From assembly GCA_017504625.1 (NCBI GenBank), contig JAFVQU010000003.1, positions 17,552 to 81,551 on the forward strand: a stretch of 64,000 nt of DNA, in the 5' to 3' direction. Origin of the DNA: Clostridia bacterium. GTDB lineage: Bacteria; Bacillota; Clostridia; Oscillospirales; CAG-272. A program made the position numbers and the translations under genes. Shown piece by piece: positions 33,697-41,489 of this stretch. Numbering within the stretch: position 1 is the stretch's first letter; every line of letters starts with the position of its first letter. The notes below the pieces were generated by a model. The model was not told the origin of the DNA, made no database searches, and saw only the letters and a program-made list of their open reading frames with translations.

Positions 33697-35157
33697 TCAG
33701 ATAATTCTGAAGCTGTCCACCATTACGCAACGGCGCTTTCTTGTGAAGGAACGAGCCGAGGTGATACCCTCGCCGGTAGGACCTGCGATGGTAAAGGTGG
33801 TGTGTCCCTCGCCGCCGAAGCCGATGCCTGCATAGGAGGGAGCGTTCTTAACGAAGATAGTCGTTTCAACCGCACGGGCGAACGCGGTGAGGTTGTCGAT
33901 GTTCTTCGAATGCATGTGAGCGGTGTGGCGGTTGCCGTGCTCAGCCTTAACAGCCAAGTCAATAGCCTCGTCGATGTCCTTTACGCGAACGATACCGAGA
34001 ATAGGCATCATAAGCTCTTCCTGCACGAAGTCGTGCTCGAAGGGAACCTCAGCGATAGCGCAACGGATCTCGGGACCGACCTTGATGCCGATCTTCTCAA
34101 GGATCACGCGGCAGTCACGACCTACACAGTCGCGGTTGACCGACTTGGTTATCTTACCATTCTTGCCTTCCTTTTCAACAAGGACAACCTTTGCAAGAGC
34201 GTCTGCCTGAGCCTTCGTAAGAAGGATACAGCCGTTCTTCTTCATGCCTGCGATAAGTCTGTCGGCAACGTTGTTAAATACGAAAACTTCCTTTTCGGCG
34301 ATACAGGGGAGGTTGTTATCGAAGGTACATCCGTCGATAATATCCTTTGCTGCCTTATCGATGTCAGCCGTGTCGTCGACGATAACGGGAGGGTTACCCG
34401 CGCCCGCGCCGATAGCCTTCTTGCCCGAGGAGAGAACCGCGCGAACAACGCCGGGGCCACCCGTGCAAACGAGGAGCTTGATCGAAGGATGCTTATACAT
34501 AACGTTTGCGGTATCAAGCGTAGGCTTGACAACGCTTGCAACGAGCACGCGGGGACCGCCTGCCGATGCTACTGCGCGGTTAACGAGGTCAACGGCGTAG
34601 TTGGATGTAGCGATAGCGCCGGGGTGGGGGTTGAAAACAACGCCGTTTCCTGCCGCTATCATACCGATACTGTTACAGATAACAGTTTCGGAGGGATTGG
34701 TCGAGGGTGTGATCGCACCGACTACTCCGAAGGGAGCCATTTCAGTGAGAGTCAAGCCACAGTCACCTGTTCTTGCCTCTTCGATGATATCCTCGGTACC
34801 GGGAGTCTTGTCAGCCACGAGAAGATGCTTTGCATACTTGTGATCAACGCGACCCATCTTGGTTTCAGCAACTCCGAGAGCCGCCAGGGTCTGAGCCTCG
34901 GCTCTGGTAAGCTCTCTGATTGCCGTAATGATCTTTTCTCTCTGAGCTACCGTCATGGAGCGAACTGCCTTGTATCCTGCGTTTGCTACCTCGATGGCTT
35001 CTTCCATCGTTTCGTAAACACCGATAAGGCGGCGTCCGCGGTACTGGGTGGAATCCCATTCCTTAACTGCGGTTGACGGAGCAGAGGGCTTTTTGAATTC
35101 CGATACAACGCGAGCAACGATTTCGTTGATCTGCGCCTCGGTCAAATTATTAACCAT
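33697..35157 (-). CDS. pduP: CoA-acylating aldehyde dehydrogenase, PduP type
   Basis: A 486-residue enzyme. Residues 4-22 (LTEAQINEIVARVVSEFKK) are the classical N-terminal encapsulation helix, followed by a Pro/Ser linker. The catalytic Cys285 is in NNLPCIAEKE, and CTGGPGVVRAV carries the nucleotide-binding site. It oxidises propionaldehyde with NAD+ and CoA to propionyl-CoA. AAGGAG site. Together with PduL and acetate kinase it makes the ATP-yielding oxidative arm; with the alcohol dehydrogenase it balances NADH. Confidence 0.95.
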   Translation of the reverse strand: MVNNLTEAQINEIVARVVSEFKKPSAPSTAVKEWDSTQYRGRRLIGVYETMEEAIEVANAGYKAVRSMTVAQREKIITAIRELTRAEAQTLAALGVAETKMGRVDHKYAKHLLVADKTPGTEDIIEEARTGDCGLTLTEMAPFGVVGAITPSTNPSETVICNSIGMIAAGNGVVFNPHPGAIATSNYAVDLVNRAVASAGGPRVLVASVVKPTLDTANVMYKHPSIKLLVCTGGPGVVRAVLSSGKKAIGAGAGNPPVIVDDTADIDKAAKDIIDGCTFDNNLPCIAEKEVFVFNNVADRLIAGMKKNGCILLTKAQADALAKVVLVEKEGKNGKITKSVNRDCVGRDCRVILEKIGIKVGPEIRCAIAEVPFEHDFVQEELMMPILGIVRVKDIDEAIDLAVKAEHGNRHTAHMHSKNIDNLTAFARAVETTIFVKNAPSYAGIGFGGEGHTTFTIAGPTGEGITSARSFTRKRRCVMVDSFRII

Positions 35158-35188
35158 TTTGCAATGCTCCTTATTTATAGATTAGGAA

Positions 35189-36004
35189 TTACTTACCGAG
35201 AGCTGCGATAACCTTTCTGGTGATCTCAGCTACGAGATCGTCACCTGCGGGAGCAGAGTGAGAGCCGCAGTCACACTTGCCGTCAGCACACTTGCAGTTT
35301 GGAGTACCCTTGTTGGGGCAGGACTTGCATCCGGGATGCTTGCCGGGGAGACCCATCTTCTTACGAAGCTCCATAAGTCTCTCAAGCTCGTGGCAGGAGA
35401 TCTCGTCGATGCGGCTGTTTGCGCCTGCACCGATCTGACGAGCGTAAAGGTTGATCTTTGCGTTGAACTCTACCTCTTCCATGGTGAAGCAAGCTCTGAG
35501 AAGAGTGTTACCAACGGTAAGAGCACCGTGGTTCTTAAGAAGGAACGCGTCGTGCTTCTGGATATAGGGCATAAGGGAGTCGGGAATCTCCATGGTGGAG
35601 GGCATACCGTAGTCACAGGTAGGAACGTTACCGATGGTGAGAATTGCCTCGGGAAGAATGTACTGGTCGAGCTCTACGCCTGCAACGGTGAATGCGGTTG
35701 CAACGGGGGGATGAGCGTGAACGACAGCGTTAACGTCGGGACGCTCCTGATAAACTCTCATGTGCATCTTGATCTCGGAGGAGGGGTTGAGTCTACCTTC
35801 AACCTTGTTGCCGTTGCCGTCGATCTTGATGATCATGTCGGGGGTCATGTAGCCCTTGGATACACCGGTAGGGGTGCAGTAATACTCGTTGGGGCCAACC
35901 TTAACGGAAATGTTACCGTCGTTTGCTGCTACGAAACCGTGATCGTAAATTCTCTTACCGATGTCACAGATTTCTCTCTTGATTTCAAAGGGTGATCTTG
36001 CCAT
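35189..36004 (-). CDS. Class II aldolase with Cys-rich linker and C-terminal encapsulation helix
   Basis: A 271-residue fusion-like protein. Residues 1-215 are a class II aldolase/adducin domain: GNISVK, Glu77 in SSEIKMH, His96 and His98 (VHAHPP) and His159 (NHGAL) form the zinc site seen in L-fuculose-1-phosphate aldolase. It is expected to split fuculose- or rhamnulose-1-phosphate to dihydroxyacetone phosphate and lactaldehyde. Residues 224-250 hold six Cys (226, 229, 237, 239, 244, 246) in a CxxC-x7-CxC-x4-CxC pattern. Residues 255-271 (DDLVAEITRKVIAALGK) look like a C-terminal encapsulation peptide. The Cys segment is unusual and may bind metal. Kinases and isomerases for the sugars are not in this window. 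Confidence 0.92.
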   Translation of the reverse strand: MARSPFEIKREICDIGKRIYDHGFVAANDGNISVKVGPNEYYCTPTGVSKGYMTPDMIIKIDGNGNKVEGRLNPSSEIKMHMRVYQERPDVNAVVHAHPPVATAFTVAGVELDQYILPEAILTIGNVPTCDYGMPSTMEIPDSLMPYIQKHDAFLLKNHGALTVGNTLLRACFTMEEVEFNAKINLYARQIGAGANSRIDEISCHELERLMELRKKMGLPGKHPGCKSCPNKGTPNCKCADGKCDCGSHSAPAGDDLVAEITRKVIAALGK

Positions 36005-36045
36005 TTTGTTGATTTCCTTTCGTTTATATCAATTTTTTATTTGCT

Positions 36046-37239
36046 TTATTTAACCAGCTCAAAGGTATCGGACGCGATCATATATTCCTCGTCTGTGGGA
36101 ATTACGACTACCTTTACCTTGGAGTCGGGAGCACTGATTATAAGATTTTCGCCTCTGGGGCCGTTCATGTTGGCCTCGCGGTCGAGCTTGATGCCGAAGA
36201 ACTCAAGATTGTCGCCGATAAGCTGACGGGTGAGTCTGTCATTTTCACCAAGACCTGCGGTGAAGATAAGAACGTCAATTCCGTTCATCTCTGCAACGTA
36301 AGAGCCGATGATCTTCTTTGCGTAGTGAACAAGAAGCTCCATAGCGAGCTTTGCTCTTTCGTTACCCTGGTCTGCAGCTGCCCAAACGTCACGCGCGTCG
36401 TTGGAAACGCCCGAAACGCCGAGAAGTCCCGACTTTTTGTTCATAATATCGTTGACCTCAGCGGCAGTCATGCCGGTTTGCTCTATTATGTAAGGGATGA
36501 TAGAGGGGTCGATAGAACCGCAACGGGTACCCATGGGAAGTCCCTCCTGAGGAGTGAATCCGAGAGAGGTATCAATTGCCTTACCGCAGTCAACCGCTGT
36601 GATAGAGGATCCTGAGCCGATATGGCAGGAAACTATCTTGGTGCTGTTATAGTCAAGACCGAGGAACTTACAAGCCTCAGCGGAAACATAGCGGTGGCTT
36701 GTTCCGTGGAAGCCGTAGCGGCGAACACCGTACTTTTCATACCACTCATAGGGGAGGGGATAGATGTAGGTCTTTGGCTCGAAGCCTGAATAGAAGGAGG
36801 TGTCGAATACGCCTGCCTGAGGAGTGTCGGGCATAAGAGCCATACAAGCGGCAACGCCCTTAAGCGCGGGAGGTCCGTGGAGGGGATTGATGGGTATGAT
36901 CGATTCGATATACTTGATCTCCTCTTCGCCGAGAAGGCAGGACTTGTTGAGCTTGCCTCCGTGAGCAAATCTGTGTCCTACTGCGCTGATCTCGCTGACG
37001 TCGGCGATAACGCCGTATTCTGCGTCGGTGAGAAGCTTGAGGACGAGAGCGATAGCTTCGTTGTGGGTAGGCATGGGGTAATCTGCTTCGTAGTTTTCCT
37101 TACCGGGACGCTTGTGGGTGATAGCACCGCTGAGTCCTATTTTTTCGCAAAGACCCTTTGCAAGCACCTTGCCGCTTTCCATATCAAAGAGCTGATACTT
37201 AAGCGAGCTGCTTCCGGCATTGATTACCAGAATTTTCAT
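36046..37239 (-). CDS. ackA: Acetate/propionate kinase
   Basis: A 397-residue ASKHA-fold kinase. Motifs: MKILVINAGSSSLKYQL at the N-terminus (phosphate 1), VGHRFAHGG, YGFHGTSHRYVS (the adenosine/phosphate segment), HIGSGSSITA and FTAGLGEND. It makes ATP and acetate or propionate from the acyl phosphate. As first gene of the BMC operon it fills the place of PduW, acting on propionyl phosphate made by PduL. No targeting extension is visible, so it probably works in the cytosol. It may also be the cell's main acetate kinase, since no pta is adjacent. GGAAAGGAA site. Confidence 0.95.
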   Translation of the reverse strand: MKILVINAGSSSLKYQLFDMESGKVLAKGLCEKIGLSGAITHKRPGKENYEADYPMPTHNEAIALVLKLLTDAEYGVIADVSEISAVGHRFAHGGKLNKSCLLGEEEIKYIESIIPINPLHGPPALKGVAACMALMPDTPQAGVFDTSFYSGFEPKTYIYPLPYEWYEKYGVRRYGFHGTSHRYVSAEACKFLGLDYNSTKIVSCHIGSGSSITAVDCGKAIDTSLGFTPQEGLPMGTRCGSIDPSIIPYIIEQTGMTAAEVNDIMNKKSGLLGVSGVSNDARDVWAAADQGNERAKLAMELLVHYAKKIIGSYVAEMNGIDVLIFTAGLGENDRLTRQLIGDNLEFFGIKLDREANMNGPRGENLIISAPDSKVKVVVIPTDEEYMIASDTFELVK

Positions 37240-37371
37240 GTGTCTTGACCGTTCCTTTCCTGAGACCTCGTCAGGCGTACAGTCGCCGTCGGGGGTGGAT
37301 CAAAATGTTAGTAAAAGATTGGGCGGGGCCGCAGAAAAAGTGTTTTTTTCGGCAGATGCCCTTCAAAATAT

Positions 37372-37400
37372 ATTATAACAAAAAAATAATAAAATTGCAA
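37372..37400 (-). promoter_or_regulatory. Proximal promoter of the BMC operon
   Basis: Minus strand TTGCAA (37400-37395), 17 bases, TATAAT (37377-37372), leaving a leader of about 125 bases to ackA. Confidence 0.65.
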
Positions 37401-37502
37401 TAGGTCAAATAAAAAAGAAACGGCAGAATACACAAAAAAATCTCGTCAATGTTTTGCACTTTATATAAAATTTTGCCACTGATAAAAAATTATCAAAGAA
37501 TT

Positions 37503-37520
37503 GTGATAATTAATTAACAA
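37503..37520 (-). promoter_or_regulatory. Rex-like redox operator
   Basis: GTGATAATTAATTAACAA matches the Rex consensus TTGTTAANNNNTTAACAA at 12 of 14 fixed positions. It lies just downstream of the -10 box of the distal minus promoter, where a repressor would block initiation. Rex senses NADH/NAD+ and controls fermentation genes in clostridia. AT-richness makes chance matches likelier, so this is a candidate only. Confidence 0.45.
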
Positions 37521-37530
37521 ACATAGCCTA

Positions 37531-37559
37531 ATTATATACATTATTACCAATTTATACAA
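37531..37559 (-). promoter_or_regulatory. Distal promoter candidate of the BMC operon
   Basis: Minus strand TTGTAT (37559-37554), 17 bases, TATAAT (37536-37531). The surrounding sequence is AT-rich, so confidence is moderate. Confidence 0.45.
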
Positions 37560-37663
37560 ATTAATATAAAAAATTACATTGATATAATTTTAACGAGAAA
37601 GGCCCCGAAAAAAGGCTTTTTTGCCCCTCGATAAACACAATTTTGAAAAAATAAAAATACCTA

Positions 37664-37692
37664 TTGTAAAGCGCGGAAAAATTTGGTATAAT
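37664..37692 (+). promoter_or_regulatory. Promoter of metG
   Basis: TTGTAA (37664-37669), 17 bases, TATAAT (37687-37692), giving a leader of about 160 bases. Confidence 0.7.
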
Positions 37693-37830
37693 ATATTATG
37701 TATTGCTTGATTTTCGGACGTTTCGGTGCGCACACGCATGCGTATATATAATAAAAAGGAAAAATTCCGACAAGTTCAAGCTGAATAATCAACGAAGTCA
37801 ATAAAAACAAACAAGATATAAACAATCAAA

Positions 37831-37860
37831 GAAAGGCACGCGGCCCATTCGTCGCGTGTA
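37831..37860 (+). promoter_or_regulatory. Ribosome binding site separated from metG start by a stem
   Basis: GAAAGG (37831-37836) is followed by CACGCG (37837-37842), a 10-base loop and CGCGTG (37853-37858), directly before ATG 37860. Folding would bring the site next to the start. A second ATG at 37872 has GGTGA five bases upstream and is an alternative start. Confidence 0.5.
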
Positions 37861-39854
37861 TGGTGACTGACATGTCAGAAAAGCAGAAGTATTACGTTAC
37901 GACGGCGATAGCCTACGCCTCAAAGAAGCCTCATTTCGGCAATACCTACGAGGCTATTATGACCGACGCAATGGCTCGCTACAAGAGAGAGATGGGCTTC
38001 GACGTATTCATGTGTACGGGTACGGACGAGCACGGACAGAAGATCGAGGATCTTGCAAAGGATGCAGGTATCACTCCCAAAGCATACGTTGACGGTGTTG
38101 CGGGCGAGATCAAAGAGCTTTGGGATAAGATGAACGTAAGCTATGATTACTTCATCCGTACTACCGACGATTATCACGAAGCCGCTGTTCAGAAGATATT
38201 CAAGAAATTCTACGAGCAGGGCGACATATACAAGGGCAAATACGAGGGCTGGTACTGTACTCCCTGCGAGTCCTTCTTTACCGAAACTCAGGCAGAGGGC
38301 GGAAAGTGCCCCGACTGTGGCAGAGAAGTGCAGAAGGCAGAGGAGGAGGCTTACTTCTTCAAGATGAGCAAGTATGCCGACAGACTTATGGCGCACATCG
38401 ACGCAAATCCCGAGTTCATTCAGCCCGAGTCGCGTAAAAAGGAAATGGTAAACAACTTCCTCAAGGTTGAGGGCGGTCTTCAGGATCTTTGCGTATCCCG
38501 TACCTCTTTCTCCTGGGGTATTCCCGTTGATTTCGATACCCGCCACGTAACTTACGTTTGGCTTGACGCGCTTACCAACTACATCACTGCTATCGGCTTC
38601 GATCCCGATAAGTCCTACGACGAGCAGAGCGAGCATTTCAAGAAGTATTGGCCCGCGGACGTTCACGTTATCGGCAAGGATATTCTCCGTTTCCACACTA
38701 TCTATTGGCCTATTTTCCTTATGGCTCTTGATATCCCGCTTCCCAAGCAGATTTTCGGTCACCCTTGGTTCAACTTCGGCGCCGATAAGATGTCAAAGTC
38801 GCGCGGAAACGTTATTTATGCCGATGAGCTTGCCGAGCGCTTCGGCGTTGACGGCGTAAGATATTACGCGCTTGCGGAAATGCCCTTTGCCAACGACGGA
38901 AGCATCACCTATGAAACCGTAATCAAGAGATTTAACACCGACCTTGTAAACAACCTCGGAAATCTTGTTAAGAGAACTCTTGATATGCAGAAGAAGTACT
39001 TTGACAAGGTAGTTCAGGCACCCGTTGAGTGCGAGGAGCTTGACGGTGAGCTTAAATCTGCTTGCGTTAAGGCTTACGATGGCGTTATCAAGAATATGGA
39101 TAGCTTCCATATTGCCGACGCGCTTGAGTGCATCTTTGAGATGCTTTCGCGCGCGAATAAGTATATTGATGAAACTACGCCTTGGACGCTTGCAAAGGAC
39201 GAAACAAAGCAGGCAAGACTTGGCACCGTTCTCTATAATCTTCTTGAAGCGATCCGTTGGGGCGCTGTAATGCTCAATCCCTTTATTCCCGAAACCTCGA
39301 ACGAGATCCTCAATATGCTCGGCACGGACAAGATTGGATACGAGAGCATTGGCACGACCGACGAGTTTGGCGGCATAGCTGCGGGTAGCACGGTTGGTGA
39401 TTCCAAAGTGCTTTTCGCAAGAATCGACGAGGCAAAGCTTCTTTCTGAGCTTGAAGCAGAAATGGCGGCGAAGAAGGCTGCGGCTGAGGCTGCTGCAAAG
39501 GCAAACGAGATCCCCGAAAAGCCCGAGGGATGCGCGCTTATCGGAATTGAGGACTTTATGGGCGTTGAGCTTCGCACCGCAAAGATCCTTGAGTGCGAAA
39601 AGGTGCCGAAGGCAAAGAAGCTTCTCAAGCTCCAGATCGACCTTGGATATGAAAAGCGTCAGGTCGTATCGGGAATTGCTAAGTGGTATCAGCCCGAGGA
39701 CCTTATCGGTAAGAAGATAATCGTAGTTGCAAATCTCAAGCCCGCAACACTTTGCGGTATTGAGTCGAACGGTATGATACTCGCATCGGGCGAGGAGACC
39801 GTGCGTGTCGTATTCCTTGACAAAGATACTCCTCTTGGAGAGAGAGTTAGATAA
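37860..39854 (+). CDS. metG: Methionyl-tRNA synthetase
   Basis: A 664-residue class I synthetase. The catalytic domain begins YYVTTAIAYASKKPHFGNTYEAI, where PHFGN stands for the HIGH motif. A zinc knuckle is formed by CTPC and CPDC (about 137-158). The second signature is KMSKS in GADKMSKSRGN. The C-terminal 100 residues (from IGIEDFMGVELRTAKI) are a Trbp111-type tRNA-binding domain that aids dimerisation, joined by an Ala/Lys-rich linker. It charges tRNA-Met for initiation and elongation. Start could be ATG 37860 or ATG 37872. Followed by a dispersed stem-loop and a terminator. Confidence 0.95.
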   Translation: MVTDMSEKQKYYVTTAIAYASKKPHFGNTYEAIMTDAMARYKREMGFDVFMCTGTDEHGQKIEDLAKDAGITPKAYVDGVAGEIKELWDKMNVSYDYFIRTTDDYHEAAVQKIFKKFYEQGDIYKGKYEGWYCTPCESFFTETQAEGGKCPDCGREVQKAEEEAYFFKMSKYADRLMAHIDANPEFIQPESRKKEMVNNFLKVEGGLQDLCVSRTSFSWGIPVDFDTRHVTYVWLDALTNYITAIGFDPDKSYDEQSEHFKKYWPADVHVIGKDILRFHTIYWPIFLMALDIPLPKQIFGHPWFNFGADKMSKSRGNVIYADELAERFGVDGVRYYALAEMPFANDGSITYETVIKRFNTDLVNNLGNLVKRTLDMQKKYFDKVVQAPVECEELDGELKSACVKAYDGVIKNMDSFHIADALECIFEMLSRANKYIDETTPWTLAKDETKQARLGTVLYNLLEAIRWGAVMLNPFIPETSNEILNMLGTDKIGYESIGTTDEFGGIAAGSTVGDSKVLFARIDEAKLLSELEAEMAAKKAAAEAAAKANEIPEKPEGCALIGIEDFMGVELRTAKILECEKVPKAKKLLKLQIDLGYEKRQVVSGIAKWYQPEDLIGKKIIVVANLKPATLCGIESNGMILASGEETVRVVFLDKDTPLGERVR

Positions 39855-39945
39855 TTGGATAAAAAAGCAGGGAGGGAGAGAAACTTTTTGGGAAAAAGTT
39901 TCTCTCCCTCCCTTCACCCACCCTCTTTTCAAAAACTCTCTAAAA
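39853..39945 (+). repeat. Stop-proximal dispersed stem-loop element (copy 1)
   Basis: A 20-bp perfect stem (39870-39889 with 39893-39912; core GAGAAACTTTTT/AAAAAGTTTCTC) followed by CACCCACCCTCTTTTCAAAAACTC. The flank and tail match copy 2 (44085-44180) read on the other strand, over about 90 bases. Lies just after the metG stop. Confidence 0.75.
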
Positions 39946-39951
39946 GCAAGT

Positions 39952-39975
39952 AAAGCGCCGCAGGGCGCTTTTTTT
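39952..39975 (+). terminator. Intrinsic terminator after metG
   Basis: AAAGCGCC (39952-39959), GCAG loop, GGCGCTTT, then T-run. Confidence 0.88.
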
Positions 39976-39976
39976 A

Positions 39977-40005
39977 TTGACACAATATCTGCTATATGAT
40001 AAAAT
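39977..40005 (+). promoter_or_regulatory. Promoter of the sigma factor operon
   Basis: TTGACA (39977-39982), 17 bases, TAAAAT (40000-40005). Looks like a housekeeping promoter and not an ECF-type site. Confidence 0.72.
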
Positions 40006-40106
40006 AAGGTAAAGAAAAGATCCGAGAAAAATTTTCTTTAACAGTGTAACCATTTAAAATTTTCGGCGACATATTATATGAAGCCGGAGGAGAGGAGGCC
40101 TCAAAA

Positions 40107-40694
40107 TTGCCGACTGATAGGGAGGTCGGCACGGGATATATTATGGATGACAGTAAAATAGTTGACCTGTTCTTTGACAGGGACGAGCGCGCCATAAGCG
40201 AATCTGACCGCAAATACGGCAGGATGCTATCGTCAATATCCTTTTCCTTGCTTGGCTCAAGCGAGGATGCCGAGGAATGTGTCAACGACACCTATCTTGA
40301 CGCGTGGGGAGCAATTCCGCCCGCGCGCCCGTTACATCTCGGGGCGTTTCTCTCAAAGATCGTAAGACGCATCTCAATCGACCGCTACCGCCACAAGCAC
40401 AGGGAAAAGCGAGGCGGCATTGAGGAGCTGTGCGAGGAATTATCAGATGCGATACCGTCGGGCGTGAGTGTCTATGATGAGTATGAGAACGGTAGACTGA
40501 AGGATGCGCTTAACGAATTCTTATCACTGCAGGATAAGGAAAAGCGAGTTGTCTTTGTACTGCGCTATTTCTACTTAAAGCCCGTTGGCGAGATCGCAAT
40601 CAGAGTCGGCGCGAGCGAATCAAAGGTCAAAACGATGCTTCACCGCATGCGCGAAAGTCTGAAGACGTTTTTGGAGAGGAGGGATCTCTTTTGA
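40107..40694 (+). CDS. ECF-like sigma-70 factor
   Basis: A 195-residue RNA polymerase sigma factor. Region 2 spans about 25-95 (LFFDRDERAISESDRKYG, SSEDAEECVNDTYLDAW, then RRISIDRYR), region 4 about 130-190 (LSLQDKEKRVVFVLRYFYLKPVGEIA, the helix-turn-helix ASESKVKTMLHRMRESL). TTG 40107 has AGGAGG eight bases upstream; the family more often starts at the motif MDDSKIVDLFF (ATG 40143), which here has no well-placed site. It overlaps the next gene by four bases. It likely directs transcription of a small regulon in response to a signal sensed by its membrane partner. Confidence 0.9.
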   Translation: MPTDREVGTGYIMDDSKIVDLFFDRDERAISESDRKYGRMLSSISFSLLGSSEDAEECVNDTYLDAWGAIPPARPLHLGAFLSKIVRRISIDRYRHKHREKRGGIEELCEELSDAIPSGVSVYDEYENGRLKDALNEFLSLQDKEKRVVFVLRYFYLKPVGEIAIRVGASESKVKTMLHRMRESLKTFLERRDLF

Positions 40695-41455
40695 GCGATA
40701 AAAAAAGAAAAAGTGAATATCTCCTGTCCGAAATAGGCGGAATAGACGAAAGCATCCTCGCCGAAGCCGAGAGCTATCGCAAAAAGAGAAGTCCTATGTG
40801 GTTAAAGCCTCTCGTTGCGGTTGCGTGCGCGTGTCTTTTTGTGGCGGGAGTTTTGACTACCGTGCTGAACAAGGGCGGCGTGTTTGATAACAACGTCGGG
40901 ATGGAGGCTGCACCCGAGAGCAACGATATGATCGAGGGTGATAAGAACGAAGCAAATGTCGATAAGGCGACCGAGGCGACACCTGATTTTGAGCCTGAAG
41001 AGGTCAGAAAAATCGGATTTGACGCACTTCTTTCCTTGCAGACCGAGTACATCGACGGCGACTCGTTGACAGACGAAGGCACGCGCGAGCAGGGAAAGAC
41101 ATACGTTGTCGGTTATGATTCCTTTGAGGCCGTACGGAGAGAATACGGAGAGACCTATATTCTCTGGCGTCACGTTGACGGCGGCAAGCTCTTTATGAGC
41201 CGAGCGCTTGATAATGACGAGGTAGAGGCGATAAATAAGCGCCTTGGCATAGGTCGGGCGGTTGGTACAGATTCGCCGATGCTTGAATTCAACGTTTGGA
41301 TATTGCGCGGCGACGGAAGCGTGATAAGCCCCTATCTTATCGGCAGCGGCGGCAATATCGGCAGTACTCTTTTTGACTACGAGGCGGAGATAATTCCGCA
41401 GGAAGAGCTTATTGAGATCATCGGTGAAATACTTGCCGATAAGCCTCAAAATTAA
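40691..41455 (+). CDS. Membrane-anchored putative anti-sigma partner
   Basis: A 254-residue single-pass protein whose TTG start lies in the stop of the sigma gene (TTGA), so both are co-translated. Residues 1-35 are cytoplasmic and could bind the sigma factor (SEYLLSEIGGIDESILAEAESY), about 38-60 is the membrane helix, and the rest is outside: an acidic linker and a soluble domain of about 160 residues with no family I recognise. Arrangement is typical of sigma/anti-sigma pairs in clostridia; it lacks a recognisable zinc anti-sigma HxxxCxxC motif. Confidence 0.78.
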   Translation: MSDKKRKSEYLLSEIGGIDESILAEAESYRKKRSPMWLKPLVAVACACLFVAGVLTTVLNKGGVFDNNVGMEAAPESNDMIEGDKNEANVDKATEATPDFEPEEVRKIGFDALLSLQTEYIDGDSLTDEGTREQGKTYVVGYDSFEAVRREYGETYILWRHVDGGKLFMSRALDNDEVEAINKRLGIGRAVGTDSPMLEFNVWILRGDGSVISPYLIGSGGNIGSTLFDYEAEIIPQEELIEIIGEILADKPQN

Positions 41456-41489
41456 TTCTCGGATCATTTTTTGAAAGGAAGGTTACACT

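Larger units (their letters stand above)
37240..37859. other. Divergent regulatory region between the BMC operon and metG
   Basis: These 620 bases separate the BMC operon (minus) from metG (plus). The region from 37380 to 37700 is very AT-rich. It holds two minus promoters, one plus promoter, a Rex-like operator and a small stem before metG. No ORF, T-box or SAM riboswitch was recognisable. A G/C patch at 37600-37629 looks ordered but gave no convincing fold. Confidence 0.6.

Noticed and set aside
33802-35076. A 424-codon plus-strand ORF opposite the aldehyde dehydrogenase
   Set aside because: Antisense shadow; Ser/Asp/Val-rich composition arises from codon usage of the real gene.
37600-37629. 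GGCCCC-A6-GGC-T6-GCCCC patch, first taken for a terminator
   Set aside because: The G/C arms are direct, not complementary, so no stable stem forms apart from A6/T6.
37240-37859. Possible T-box or SAM riboswitch for metG
   Set aside because: No AGAGAG, GGTGG or specifier-like parts and no terminator/antiterminator pair before the start could be found.
38793-39983. A 396-codon minus-strand ORF opposite metG
   Set aside because: Shadow of metG; it also runs through the metG stem-loop and terminator.
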